Positions 1 to 8,146 are shown, counted from the stretch's first letter. The stretch is 17,482 nucleotides of DNA from an uncultured Prevotella sp. (GCF_900549175.1 NZ_URNN01000068.1:1-17482); one strand, 5' to 3'. A program made the numbers and translations. Notes: a model not told the origin generated them from the letters alone.

Positions 1-50
1 GGCCTAAACGGAGTAAGAGGAGGGCCTCTCTGCTATATTGACAAATTAAC

Positions 51-172
51 ATCTCCGTAACTCACTGACTGTCAGCACTCCCCATTTTCGCGAAAAATCG
101 CGTATTTCGCGTCGTAGTGCAGAAATCAAGGTCCGGGTGCCGTTTAACATACGTTAAAGTAAATATTATTCA
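51..172 (+). repeat. Left copy of a ~110-bp dispersed repeat
   Basis: This stretch matches, in inverted orientation, the last ~115 bases of the window (about 17365-17482). Aligned by eye without gaps over 51-162, the two copies differ at about 15 positions. The longest exact run is 91-127 and includes the core CGCGTATTTCGCGTCGTAGT. The copy ends with the imperfect palindrome TTTAACATACGTTAAA (143-158). In both copies the same end faces the start of the neighbouring gene, so the element has the same orientation relative to the ATPase and the pectate lyase. No coding frame is visible. It could be a dispersed intergenic repeat or a shared upstream regulatory block. Confidence 0.85.
143..158. promoter_or_regulatory. 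16-bp palindrome, possible operator (left copy)
   Basis: TTTAACATACGTTAAA is an imperfect dyad (TTTAAC, 4-nt centre, GTTAAA). The same 16-mer occurs in inverse orientation at 17375-17390. Symmetry, size and position upstream of genes fit a dimeric regulator's binding site, but no regulator is encoded here and the role is inferred. Confidence 0.4.
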
Positions 173-197
173 GCAGGCTTAAATATGTCCGATTCAT

Positions 198-278
198 GGT
201 TCATCCGGCATTTCGAGTGATATATTAATGCTCAATGGCACCGATTCCATATCCATCACTCCAAATGTCGGATGAACC
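198..278. repeat. Long imperfect hairpin, 24-bp arms
   Basis: The arms 198-221 and 255-278 are reverse complements with two mismatches, around a 33-nt loop. There is no T-tract after either arm, so a simple terminator is unlikely. The pair lies in the non-coding region between the left repeat and the ATPase promoter. It may be a small mobile remnant, a protein-binding site or a structured element. Bases 1-50 and 279-350 show no gene or other clear element to me. Confidence 0.7.
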
Positions 279-353
279 TGATTTATGACGAATTGTGATT
301 TTGCGAAATTCTTGTTGAAAAAGTGAAAAAAATGCAGATTGGGCAATTCCGAT

Positions 354-384
354 TTTGCCATTTCGACATAATTTGCTAATTTTG
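354..384 (+). promoter_or_regulatory. Bacteroidetes-type promoter of the ATPase gene
   Basis: A -33 TTTG (354-357) is followed after 19 nt by a -7 box TAATTTTG (377-384), which fits TTTG-N19-TAnnTTTG exactly. The -7 box forms the left end of the 45-nt palindrome at 376-420, so transcription would start inside that palindrome, roughly 35 nt before the ATG at 426. Confidence 0.7.
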
Positions 385-420
385 TAACCGCCGTAACAGT
401 TACGGTGGTTGCAAAATTAG
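376..420. promoter_or_regulatory. 45-nt near-perfect palindrome over the promoter
   Basis: Arms of 22 nt (376-397 and 399-420) pair around a single central A (398). Only two positions (385/411 and 390/406) depart from Watson-Crick pairing and both would be G-U wobbles in RNA. The -7 box of the ATPase promoter lies in the left arm and its mirror image in the right arm. It looks like an operator or a recombination or replication site; as RNA it would put a hairpin at the very 5' end of the transcript. Confidence 0.75.
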
Positions 421-425
421 ATTCT

Positions 426-1757
426 ATGAAATTTTATAATCGGGCATCTGAGATAAAGGAGCTGCAGCGTATACAAAAACTCTCGTTTGACAGCTATTCA
501 AGAATGACGGTAATTACCGGGCGGCGGCGCATCGGTAAGACCTCCCTTGCTGTTGAAGCCACCAAAGGAGACACTCCCACTGTATATCTTTTTGTGAGCA
601 GAAAGAATGAGGCTGCGCTGTGTGATGAATTCTCCATGCTTATTTCTTCTACACTGGGTGTTTATATTCCATCTGAAATCAAGAGTTTCCGCTCATTGTT
701 TCAGATGGTGTTGGAATTGGCTAAGACACGCCGGTTTAATTTCATCATTGATGAATTTCAGGAATTTGAATATGTCAATCCATCGGTTTATAGCGATATG
801 CAGAATCTGTGGGACCAATATAGAAAACAGACCCATCTCAATCTGATTTTGATGGGGTCAGTGTTTTCAATGATGCATAAGATATTCGAGGGATATAAAG
901 AACCCTTGTTCGGTAGAGCCGATAACATAATCCGGCTGACGGGATTTGGAACAGAAACCCTGAAGGAGATTATGAATGACCATCGTCCGGGATACGATAA
1001 CGACGAATTACTTGCGCTTTATACTTTTACCGGTGGGGTACCTAAGTATATCGAACTGTTAAGTGAAAATACAAACCTGTCAATAAACGGAATGTTTGAC
1101 TTTATTGTGCGTGACAATTCTCCATTTACAGATGAGGGTAAAAATATCCTTATTGAAGAGTTTGGAAAAGATTACGGGGTATATTTTTCCATTCTTAGCT
1201 GTATTGCATGTGGGATAAATACACAGGCGTCGATAGAAGCGGCATTGGGAGGTATCAGTATAGGAGGGCAGCTGCGCAGGCTTATCGAAGATTATTTACT
1301 TATAGTTCGACTTAGACCTATAATGTCGAAAGAAGGAACGCACAATGTCCGATATGACATTAATGACAATTTCCTCAAGTTCTGGTTTAGGTATTATGAT
1401 AAGAACAAGTCGATGGTGGAAATCAGGAATTTTGCGTTGCTCAGAAAAATCATCAATGATGATTACACGACGTTCTCCGGAATTATGCTTGAAAAATATT
1501 TCCGCTTGAAGATGATGGAGAGTCATCAATATTCAGCCATTGGTTCGTGGTGGGAACGCAAGAAAGGCAAGGAAGCGAATGAAATAGACATAATAGGTGT
1601 TTCCGCCGAAGGAAAGAAGGTGCTGGTTGCAGAAGTAAAGCGTCAGCAACGCAACTACGACCACAAAGAGTTCATGAGAAAGGTGGAGTGCGTCAAGACA
1701 CGTATTTTGTCAAAGTATAAGATTGAAACCCGCCTGTTTACTTTGGAGGATATGTGA
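426..1757 (+). CDS. ATPase_2/DUF234-like P-loop ATPase with nuclease-like C-terminus
   Basis: The gene predicts a cytoplasmic P-loop ATPase of 443 aa of the ATPase_2/DUF234 type, a family abundant as accessory genes in Bacteroidales and archaea. I chose the ATG at 426 because family members begin with a short F-x-x-R-x-x-E segment, here FYNRASEIKEL; a GTG at 405 is in frame but lies inside the palindrome. Visible motifs are Walker A GRRRIGKTS (about residues 32-40) and Walker B FIIDE with Asp109. The C-terminus has an ID...AEVKRQ pattern (Asp388, Glu403, Lys405), the arrangement of a PD-(D/E)XK nuclease fold. No signal peptide or membrane segment is seen. The gene is visibly AT-richer than its neighbours and stops 4 nt from the opposing peptidase gene. 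Nuclease activity is inferred, and the biological role of the family is poorly known. Confidence 0.85.
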   Translation: MKFYNRASEIKELQRIQKLSFDSYSRMTVITGRRRIGKTSLAVEATKGDTPTVYLFVSRKNEAALCDEFSMLISSTLGVYIPSEIKSFRSLFQMVLELAKTRRFNFIIDEFQEFEYVNPSVYSDMQNLWDQYRKQTHLNLILMGSVFSMMHKIFEGYKEPLFGRADNIIRLTGFGTETLKEIMNDHRPGYDNDELLALYTFTGGVPKYIELLSENTNLSINGMFDFIVRDNSPFTDEGKNILIEEFGKDYGVYFSILSCIACGINTQASIEAALGGISIGGQLRRLIEDYLLIVRLRPIMSKEGTHNVRYDINDNFLKFWFRYYDKNKSMVEIRNFALLRKIINDDYTTFSGIMLEKYFRLKMMESHQYSAIGSWWERKKGKEANEIDIIGVSAEGKKVLVAEVKRQQRNYDHKEFMRKVECVKTRILSKYKIETRLFTLEDM

Positions 1758-1761
1758 TAAT

Positions 1762-2820
1762 TCAAAATCTCGACATATACACCCCCACCGTCTTCATACG
1801 CACATAATCTTCCGACACGTACATCAGGCCGCCGTACGGATTGTCCGTGCCCCACGAGTTTTTCATGATGTAAAAACGGCGCCCGCGGGAGTCACGGGCC
1901 AGTCCGACGATGGCTATGCAGTGGTCGTCGGTGGTCTCGAACCTTTCGAAAGCCCGTTGGCGTGCCTCCTGCGACGTGTCTGCCGACGGAGGCAGCATGG
2001 CCGTGCCGCGGCGGAAAGAGAATCCAGGTTCGCTCGTGTCACCCTCCCAACACACGCCGTGACCGGTGCGCACGGCTCTTTCCACAGCAGCCATGAGCGT
2101 GTCTATGGGCACGTTGTACTGTTCGTAGTGCTCTGTGTTGTCCGGCACCTCAAGGACGAAACGCGTGTAGAACGGATGATGCGTGAAACTTGTCAGGCCT
2201 ATATATTCTCCCGGCACACACACGCTGCGGGCAAACTCTCCCGGAGTGTATTCCGCCCCGTACATGAACACCCGCTTCGGAGCCGTGCCGAGCGACCCGT
2301 CAATGATGTCGGCCACATATCCGTCAAGCCGCTTGAGCCCCATCCGCGTGTTGGCGGCCTTGTGCGCCGCACGCTCCACCTTGCGCTCCAAAACAGTGAA
2401 GTCGGCATCAGCGTTGTCGCGGTAAGCGTCGTACGCCACCATGCCGTGGCGTTCCATCACGCCGAGCAACGTGCCGCCCATGCCGCGCATCGACACCGCT
2501 GCCGTGTCACGGCTGAGATAACAGCGCCGCGCATTGTCCTCCAACAGACACCGCGCGGCATACTTCACCGACAGATGCACCGAGTCGCCCCGCATGATAT
2601 GTTCCGTCTCTATGGCGGCCAACATGCCGTAAGCCCAACACAGGGTGCTGTTGCCCTGATTTTTCACAGGTGTATATCCATTGACCACTTCGTCGGTGAA
2701 AACAGCCGCCGTATCGTCCGCCCAACGGTCTCCCTCCGCCACACCACGGTCGACACACAGTGCAACGGCAGCGGCTACAGCCACACACATTATATATAAT
2801 ACAACCCTTATTCTGTTCAT
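1762..2820 (-). CDS. Secreted C1-family (bleomycin hydrolase/PepC-like) cysteine peptidase
   Basis: This is a papain-fold cysteine peptidase, closest to the C1B (bleomycin hydrolase/PepC, Peptidase_C1_2) group. From the ATG at 2820 it has 352 aa and opens with a hydrophobic signal sequence (MNRIRVVLYIMCVAVAAAVA). That argues against the upstream in-frame ATG at 2868, which would add 16 polar residues. Catalytic residues are readable: oxyanion Gln55 and nucleophile Cys61 in QGNSTLCWAYG, His300 in DDHCIAIVG, and Asn321 in MKNSWG. It is shorter than classical PepC (around 450 aa). The Cys at the end of the hydrophobic stretch (AVALC) could make it a lipoprotein, but the lipobox is poor. It is probably periplasmic or surface exposed. 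Substrate is unknown. Confidence 0.9.
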   Translation of the reverse strand: MNRIRVVLYIMCVAVAAAVALCVDRGVAEGDRWADDTAAVFTDEVVNGYTPVKNQGNSTLCWAYGMLAAIETEHIMRGDSVHLSVKYAARCLLEDNARRCYLSRDTAAVSMRGMGGTLLGVMERHGMVAYDAYRDNADADFTVLERKVERAAHKAANTRMGLKRLDGYVADIIDGSLGTAPKRVFMYGAEYTPGEFARSVCVPGEYIGLTSFTHHPFYTRFVLEVPDNTEHYEQYNVPIDTLMAAVERAVRTGHGVCWEGDTSEPGFSFRRGTAMLPPSADTSQEARQRAFERFETTDDHCIAIVGLARDSRGRRFYIMKNSWGTDNPYGGLMYVSEDYVRMKTVGVYMSRF

Positions 2821-2840
2821 CGTATGCAAGATATCGTCTG

Positions 2841-2848
2841 CAAATATA
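2841..2848 (-). promoter_or_regulatory. -7 box of the cysteine peptidase gene
   Basis: Read on the minus strand the bases give TATATTTG, matching TAnnTTTG, about 20 nt upstream of the ATG at 2820. No good TTTG lies at the expected -33 distance, so the promoter is only half supported. Confidence 0.45.
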
Positions 2849-2961
2849 CTATAAAAACGTGGAATCACACACCGTCAGAACAGAATTAAACAAAAGACAT
2901 GCCATTTTCACCACATAATTGAACTTTGTTTTTTCACACCTGATTTTTTCTTTTTTTTTAT

Positions 2962-2991
2962 TTTGAATTAACGAAAATATGTGTATCTTTG
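2962..2991 (+). promoter_or_regulatory. Strong Bacteroidetes-type promoter
   Basis: TTTG (2962-2965) and TATCTTTG (2984-2991), separated by 18 nt, make one of the clearest promoters in the window. It lies ~450 nt before the first ATG of the caspase operon. I find no equally good promoter between 3000 and 3444, so it either drives a separate RNA or gives the operon a long leader. Confidence 0.7.
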
Positions 2992-2996
2992 CACCG

Positions 2997-3290
2997 ACTC
3001 AGTTAGTCCGTAAAGGGCTTGGGGTTATACATTTTGGTTAAAAGGACGTTTACGGACGTTATCTTCTACGGTTGAATCTCGCAAATTGAACCAAATATCT
3101 AAGAAGATGCGCAACGGTGGAACGTCCATGCTGGGTATATTGTATCTTGTATGTTCATGATATGTGGGCATACTCGTTTATGATATTTCCATGGCGTGGG
3201 CTAACTGCGTTGCTTATCCTTAGATATGGGCAATGCGAGAGCCTAACCGTGGGATAAGCGAGAAGTTCAGATACCCACGTCTTTTCATTT
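2997..3290 (+). ncRNA. Candidate structured RNA or long operon leader
   Basis: This ~290-nt segment starts just after the promoter at 2962-2991 and ends at a T-rich stretch (3280-3292). Several helices can be drawn: 3006-3014 with 3049-3057 (9 bp, perfect), 3061-3067 with 3102-3108 (7 bp), 3126-3130 with 3190-3194, 3207-3213 with 3230-3236, and alternatively 3212-3219 with 3252-3259 (8 bp). 3195-3200 with 3274-3279 closes the last domain just before the T-rich run. No convincing reading frame is present; the short frames crossing it lack protein-like character. The set-up resembles Bacteroidales non-coding RNAs defined by promoter plus terminator, such as the Rfam Bacteroidales-1 class, but I cannot confirm a family. 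The rest of the gap (3291-3444) shows no gene and no clear second promoter. Confidence 0.45.
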
Positions 3291-3444
3291 TTATACAGTT
3301 CAGCCGAATCTTGGGATCATCTATAGGCAATGTTGAAACGGTTGCATTGGTTTTCGTATATCCACAGATATCAATTCTGAACGAATCAGGGCATATCGGG
3401 AAAATGAAAGAAATCAAAAAAAGCAAAACTATAAAACAGAGAAA

Positions 3445-5532
3445 ATGAAAAGAGCATTAACCGCATTAATTGCTGTGTACATGGGAGGATTCTTCTCAGG
3501 TGCCATTGCACAGACAAACAATTCGTTAGAGAAGAGAGTGTTCAAGCTGAAGAACCAGCCATCCTTTGTTGACAACTATTCCTACAAGGTGTTTTATGTC
3601 TCCAACGGCAAGGTTTACAACCTGATGAATTTCGCGCTGGCCGAGCGCATGAAGAACGTGTCGCAGATGGCCGTACAGCCCGGCGGCGCAACATGTGCCG
3701 TTCTGGTGCGTCAGGGTGAGAACTCGTGGGTGGACATCTACGATGCCGAAACCACCAACAAGAGCGTGGCCGCCATCAAAGACGGCACCGACATGCAGAG
3801 CATCTGCTATTCGCCCGACGGAAAGTCGCTCGCCGTGGGCACGCTGACGGGCGGGATAAAATTCTACGACACCAGACAATATCAGCAGTACGTGTCGTTA
3901 ACGACGGGAATCACCCCCGCCCTGCTTTCCCTGAGCGAAAACAACTATTATGCCGCCGTGGCATCAGGCACCGGTGTTGAGGTGTGGAATATGCAGGACA
4001 AGACCCTGCGCACATCGCTGCAGGCAGCGGCCGGCATAACCTCGATAGCTTTTTCCGGCGACAACTCCATGCTGGCCGTGCTTTCGGCAGACGGCAATTT
4101 CAACGTCTATGAGACACGCGGCTTCACCCTGCGCTACAGTTTCAGCGGTATGGGCAACGGTGTGGCGTGCTACTTCCATCCGGGAAACAAGTATCTCGGT
4201 GTGGTCACCGATGCCAACACCATCGTACTGCAAAACGTTCGCAACACCTCCGACCGCATTGATGTGAAAAGCCTCAATGGCGGAGTGACCAACGTGCGCT
4301 TCATCCGCGACATCAAGGACGAGCAGAAGACGTTCATGCTCTACCCGTCGGGCAACGGCGTTGTCATGCAGGCCCTGTCCGGTCTGTCAGCCAACAATCT
4401 GCAGGCACTCACCTCAACCGTAAGCGAGAAGATGAACGAATGGATGAAGATGATGGACGGCGAGAGCATGGACGACTACCGCATACGTGTGAACGACGAG
4501 ACGCGTGCCAAGCAGCAACTGGCTTTCGAGCGTGAGGTGGCCACGGAAATGGCCGGTGACATGATTGCCGCACAGACCGTTACGCTGGGTAATTACAACT
4601 CACAGAAGAATATGCTGGCCGTGGAGTTCGACGGCATGCCGCCGATAGCCCTCGACATTCCGAAAAGCGAAGTCGCCTCGTTCGGCAACGCCGCCGACCT
4701 TTCGTTCTCCAACACGGTCTACGGAGTGAACGAGAACGACCAGTTTGAGGTCATCTATACCGAAGTGCTCAATGCCAAGACCGGCAAGAAATACGTGTAC
4801 GACAACCTCGACCGCAAGTCTGTCACGGCCATGTCCGTCGACGAGGGCTTCGTGCCGCTCGACCTCGTGCAGCAGTCGAGCATGGAGGAAATGAAGCTCA
4901 GGGACATACGCAAGCAGGTGGTGGAGACGGCACAGAAGGAGAACAAGATTACGGACAAGACGCAGATTAACGTCAACACCGAGGTGCTCAGCGACGTGGA
5001 TGCCGCCGGCAACCGCATCATGAACTACAAGGTGAGCTACGGATATGAGGTGAAGAAAGAGTACACAGCCCGCGAAGACTTCCCCTCCGGCCGCTACAAG
5101 ACCACCGAGAGCAATGCCGCCATGTCCATGCTCAAAATTGTAAAACAGGCTTTCGCCACCGATTTCGCACAGTATATCAAGCCCGGAAAGCGCATACGCA
5201 TCAAGGTGACAGGTAGCGCCGACGCCGCTCCCATACTCGGCAAGATAGCCTACGACGGCAGCTACGGCGAATTTGCCAACGAGCTGATATACAAGAACGG
5301 CCAACTGGCCAACATCTCCGTGAGCAAGGCTTCGGGCGTGACAGAAAACGACCAACTGGCCTTCCTGCGCGCCGTGGGCGTAAGAAACTACATCGACAAC
5401 AACCTTACGTCGCTCAAGGACATGATATGCGACTATCAGTACAACATCGAACTGTCGGAAAAGACCGGAGGCGAGTTCCGCCGCATCAACGTCGAATTCC
5501 TCTTCATGGACGCTTTCGACAGCAAGCAATGA
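3445..5532 (+). CDS. Exported WD40-repeat protein with OmpA-like C-terminal domain
   Basis: First gene of the six-gene exported operon, 695 aa. A signal peptide ends GAIA, with Gln as +1 residue. Residues ~60-310 contain WD40-like blades (for example VEVWNMQDKTLRTS and FNVYETRGFTLRYSF), a beta-propeller normally used for protein binding. Residues ~330-454 form a module also found in the next gene (Y-x-x-RV-x-D-x-TR near the start, TGKKYVYDN at the end). Residues ~583-692 look like an OmpA-type peptidoglycan-binding fold: IRIKVTGSAD, then RAVGVRNYI, then RRINVEF, with an unusually long insert between the first two. It should sit in the periplasm, perhaps tethered to the cell wall. The 10-nt spacing to the caspase gene suggests joint translation. 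The OmpA assignment is from pattern only. Confidence 0.8.
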   Translation: MKRALTALIAVYMGGFFSGAIAQTNNSLEKRVFKLKNQPSFVDNYSYKVFYVSNGKVYNLMNFALAERMKNVSQMAVQPGGATCAVLVRQGENSWVDIYDAETTNKSVAAIKDGTDMQSICYSPDGKSLAVGTLTGGIKFYDTRQYQQYVSLTTGITPALLSLSENNYYAAVASGTGVEVWNMQDKTLRTSLQAAAGITSIAFSGDNSMLAVLSADGNFNVYETRGFTLRYSFSGMGNGVACYFHPGNKYLGVVTDANTIVLQNVRNTSDRIDVKSLNGGVTNVRFIRDIKDEQKTFMLYPSGNGVVMQALSGLSANNLQALTSTVSEKMNEWMKMMDGESMDDYRIRVNDETRAKQQLAFEREVATEMAGDMIAAQTVTLGNYNSQKNMLAVEFDGMPPIALDIPKSEVASFGNAADLSFSNTVYGVNENDQFEVIYTEVLNAKTGKKYVYDNLDRKSVTAMSVDEGFVPLDLVQQSSMEEMKLRDIRKQVVETAQKENKITDKTQINVNTEVLSDVDAAGNRIMNYKVSYGYEVKKEYTAREDFPSGRYKTTESNAAMSMLKIVKQAFATDFAQYIKPGKRIRIKVTGSADAAPILGKIAYDGSYGEFANELIYKNGQLANISVSKASGVTENDQLAFLRAVGVRNYIDNNLTSLKDMICDYQYNIELSEKTGGEFRRINVEFLFMDAFDSKQ

Positions 5533-5542
5533 CACACATGCC

Positions 5543-8146
5543 ATGAGACACCGAATAATATCCATTCTGACGATAGCCCTCGCCATGACCGCAGGCAAAG
5601 CCGCGGCCCAGTCGCCGGCACTGGCCAAGGCCGATGCCGACCTGGCCGCCTTTGTCTCCGGATATGGCGGAAGCGGAGGCAGCGCGGCGCAGTTTGCATC
5701 GCTGCTGTCATCCTACCGTGCATACCTGTATGCCGTGCGTCAGGACAAGAACAACCAGACGGCACTCAACGGACTGCGCAAGGTCTATCCCTACCTCATC
5801 GACGGAGCCATATTCTTCTCTCAGAACAACCAGCCCACCCAAGCACTGGAGTATGCACTTGCATACATCGGCCTGCCACAACAGGAAGCCTTCCGCAACG
5901 AACGCTTCGCGCGCAGCGACTATTATCCCACCATCTGCTATTTTGCCGCCACCACGGCCTACAACAACAAGCAGTTTGCCGATGCCATCAGCTGCTTCCG
6001 CTGCTACATACAGACGGGCGAACAGAAAAATCTGGAGAACAGCTACACTTATATGGCACGGGCCTATAAGTTCAGCGGCGACTTCAGCGGACAGCTCGCC
6101 GCCATAGACGAGGCGCTGAAGGTATATCCCACCACGGCCAACTTCATCTATGAGGCTATCAACGCCTGCATAGAACACAAGGCCAACGACCGTCTGGAAG
6201 CATACGTCAACCGGGCTCTTTCGCTCAACCCCGGCGACATGAAGGTGCTGCCGGTAAAGGCCAAGCTCATGGCCGACAAGGGCGATTACACCACGGCACT
6301 GCCGCTTTACGAGCGTCTCTACAAGGCCAAACCCAACGACTTCAACGTATGCCGCATGTATGCCACGGTGGCCTACAACCATGCCGCACAGCTCATCAAC
6401 GGAGCCAACAGCATCGACAACACCACCCTCTACAGGCAGCAGCGCCAAAAGGCCGACACCTATCTGAAAGTGGCGGCAGAACTCTTCGAGCGCATCGTGA
6501 CGGTATACCCCGATGAGGTGAAATATCTTTCGGCACTGGCCGACACCTACAAGTGCATGGGGCGTGATGCCGACGCCGACCGCATAGCGGCCAAGATACG
6601 CGCACAGGGCGGCACATACGTGGCATCGAACGTGAGGAGTCTCAGCACGCCGTCCGGCTCTCAGGACCGTCAAGCCGCAATGTCCTCGCCGTCGGCATCA
6701 TCACAGGCGGCCGGAGGGGCGTATCAGACAACCGGAGGTGGCGTGCGGCAACCCGCCGGAGCCGCCGGAACCATCTCCCTTGCCGATGTTCCCGCGTTCT
6801 CTGCATACGCCAAAAAGTATGTCGAGGCCGCCATCAACAAGTGGCAGCTCAAGGATGACTACGAGACACTCGACGAGTACAAAGCACGTGTGACCGATGC
6901 CACGCGCGAGGCCAAGATAAAAGAACTGGCCGCCGTGGCCGAAAACAACTACATTGCCGAATACGGCGCACGCGTGGGATGGAACAACCTGCGGCTGGAA
7001 CGTTACGACGCCGAGAACGGTGTGTTCCTAATCAAGTCGCCCGACATGGGCGACATGCTGCTGCCCGTGCCGCGCACCAACAACGAGGCACGGCAGTTTG
7101 AGGCACAGTGGAACACGGTGAAGACCGACGACGCGCAGTTCTGCATTTCCGACGACAGGCTGACCCTGGCGCGGCTAACCTTCCGCACCAACACCGGCAA
7201 GAAGTATGTCTACAGCAACAATGCGTCGCTGACATATCAGAACACGCAGATAGACTACAACTTCGAGTCTGTAGACATGGCCGCCATTACGGCGGCGTCA
7301 GGCTCAAAGACACCGGCCGGCGGAGGGGCAAAGATTGTCAACAACAGCGTAAGTGTGGGCAAATCGGACATAGACACCGGCATACCGGTGTCGAAGAAGA
7401 CCAACGAAAACCTTTTTGCCGTAATCATATCCAACGAGAACTACCGCCGCGAATCGAAGGTGCAGTTTGCCAACAACGACGGCGAGGCGTTCCGCAACTA
7501 CTGCGTCAAGACACTGGGGTGCCCCGAGAAAAACGTTCATTACACTGCCGACGCCACTTTCAACGACATGAAGGCCGAAGTGAACTGGATGACCACCGTG
7601 GCCAACGCCTACGGAGGCAAGGCACGCATCATCTTCTATTATGCCGGACACGGCGTTCCCGACGAGGCCACCAAGTCGGCTTATCTGCTGCCGGTGGACG
7701 GCTTCGGCTCCGACGTGAGTACGGGCTACAGTCTCGACAAGCTCTATGCCACGTTGGGCGAGCTGCCCGCCGAAAAGGTGACGGTGTTCCTCGACGCCTG
7801 TTTCAGCGGCTCGCAACGCGACGGCAAGACCATGGCATCGGCCGCCCGAGGCGTGGCCATAAAGGCAAAGAACAGCGCGCCCAAGGGCAACATGGTGGTA
7901 ATGAGTGCCGCCACGGGCAACGAGACGGCCTATCCCTACACCGAAAAAGGCCACGGCCTGTTCACATACTTCCTCTTGAAGAAGCTGAAAGACACCAATG
8001 GTGACGTCAGCTACGGCGAGCTGATAGACTATGTGCACGGCGAAGTGTCGAAGAAGAGCATCGTGGAGAACAACAAGTCACAGACACCCACATCTACGGC
8101 ATCGCCCGCCGTGGAGGCGGGATGGCGCAAATGGAACTTCAAGTGA
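5543..8146 (+). CDS. Exported TPR-caspase (peptidase C14) protein
   Basis: An 867-aa cysteine protease homologue of the caspase/metacaspase clan. A signal peptide ends KAAA, followed by Gln, so it acts outside the cytoplasm. Residues ~95-350 are TPR-like helical repeats (protein interaction). A Ser/Gly/Ala-rich linker covers ~367-420. Residues 427-559 repeat the module of the upstream WD40 protein, ending TGKKYVYSN. The caspase domain spans ~623-860, with catalytic His703 in YYAGHG and Cys753 in LDACFSGS, so the dyad is intact. Caspase-WD40 pairings are known in other bacteria, for example as fusions in cyanobacteria; here the two parts are split into adjacent genes 10 nt apart. Cleavage specificity is expected to be basic, as in metacaspases, but this is inferred. 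Exported location makes an abortive-infection role less likely than envelope proteolysis. Confidence 0.9.
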   Translation: MRHRIISILTIALAMTAGKAAAQSPALAKADADLAAFVSGYGGSGGSAAQFASLLSSYRAYLYAVRQDKNNQTALNGLRKVYPYLIDGAIFFSQNNQPTQALEYALAYIGLPQQEAFRNERFARSDYYPTICYFAATTAYNNKQFADAISCFRCYIQTGEQKNLENSYTYMARAYKFSGDFSGQLAAIDEALKVYPTTANFIYEAINACIEHKANDRLEAYVNRALSLNPGDMKVLPVKAKLMADKGDYTTALPLYERLYKAKPNDFNVCRMYATVAYNHAAQLINGANSIDNTTLYRQQRQKADTYLKVAAELFERIVTVYPDEVKYLSALADTYKCMGRDADADRIAAKIRAQGGTYVASNVRSLSTPSGSQDRQAAMSSPSASSQAAGGAYQTTGGGVRQPAGAAGTISLADVPAFSAYAKKYVEAAINKWQLKDDYETLDEYKARVTDATREAKIKELAAVAENNYIAEYGARVGWNNLRLERYDAENGVFLIKSPDMGDMLLPVPRTNNEARQFEAQWNTVKTDDAQFCISDDRLTLARLTFRTNTGKKYVYSNNASLTYQNTQIDYNFESVDMAAITAASGSKTPAGGGAKIVNNSVSVGKSDIDTGIPVSKKTNENLFAVIISNENYRRESKVQFANNDGEAFRNYCVKTLGCPEKNVHYTADATFNDMKAEVNWMTTVANAYGGKARIIFYYAGHGVPDEATKSAYLLPVDGFGSDVSTGYSLDKLYATLGELPAEKVTVFLDACFSGSQRDGKTMASAARGVAIKAKNSAPKGNMVVMSAATGNETAYPYTEKGHGLFTYFLLKKLKDTNGDVSYGELIDYVHGEVSKKSIVENNKSQTPTSTASPAVEAGWRKWNFK

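Noticed and set aside
1723..2799. Long plus-strand open frame of 358 aa opposite the cysteine peptidase
   Set aside because: Its product is His/Arg-rich and without recognisable motifs; the opposite strand has a full catalytic triad and signal peptide. It is a shadow frame of a GC-rich gene.
2997..3290. tmRNA, RNase P RNA or SRP RNA
   Set aside because: I looked for the tmRNA 3' TpsiC-like end, the RNase P GAAAGTCCGG core and the SRP GGAA tetraloop context and found none.
3233..3448. Small plus-strand frame of 71 aa before the WD40 gene
   Set aside because: Overlaps the structured RNA segment and the WD40 start; no signal, domain or start-site support.
4600..5628. Minus-strand frame of 342 aa opposite the WD40 gene
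   Set aside because: Antisense shadow rich in Val/His/Ala with no promoter or domain; the plus strand encodes coherent domains.
3445..8146. Cytoplasmic anti-phage caspase (abortive infection) system
   Set aside because: Both proteins carry clear signal peptides and no sensor or pore-effector gene typical of such systems is adjacent.
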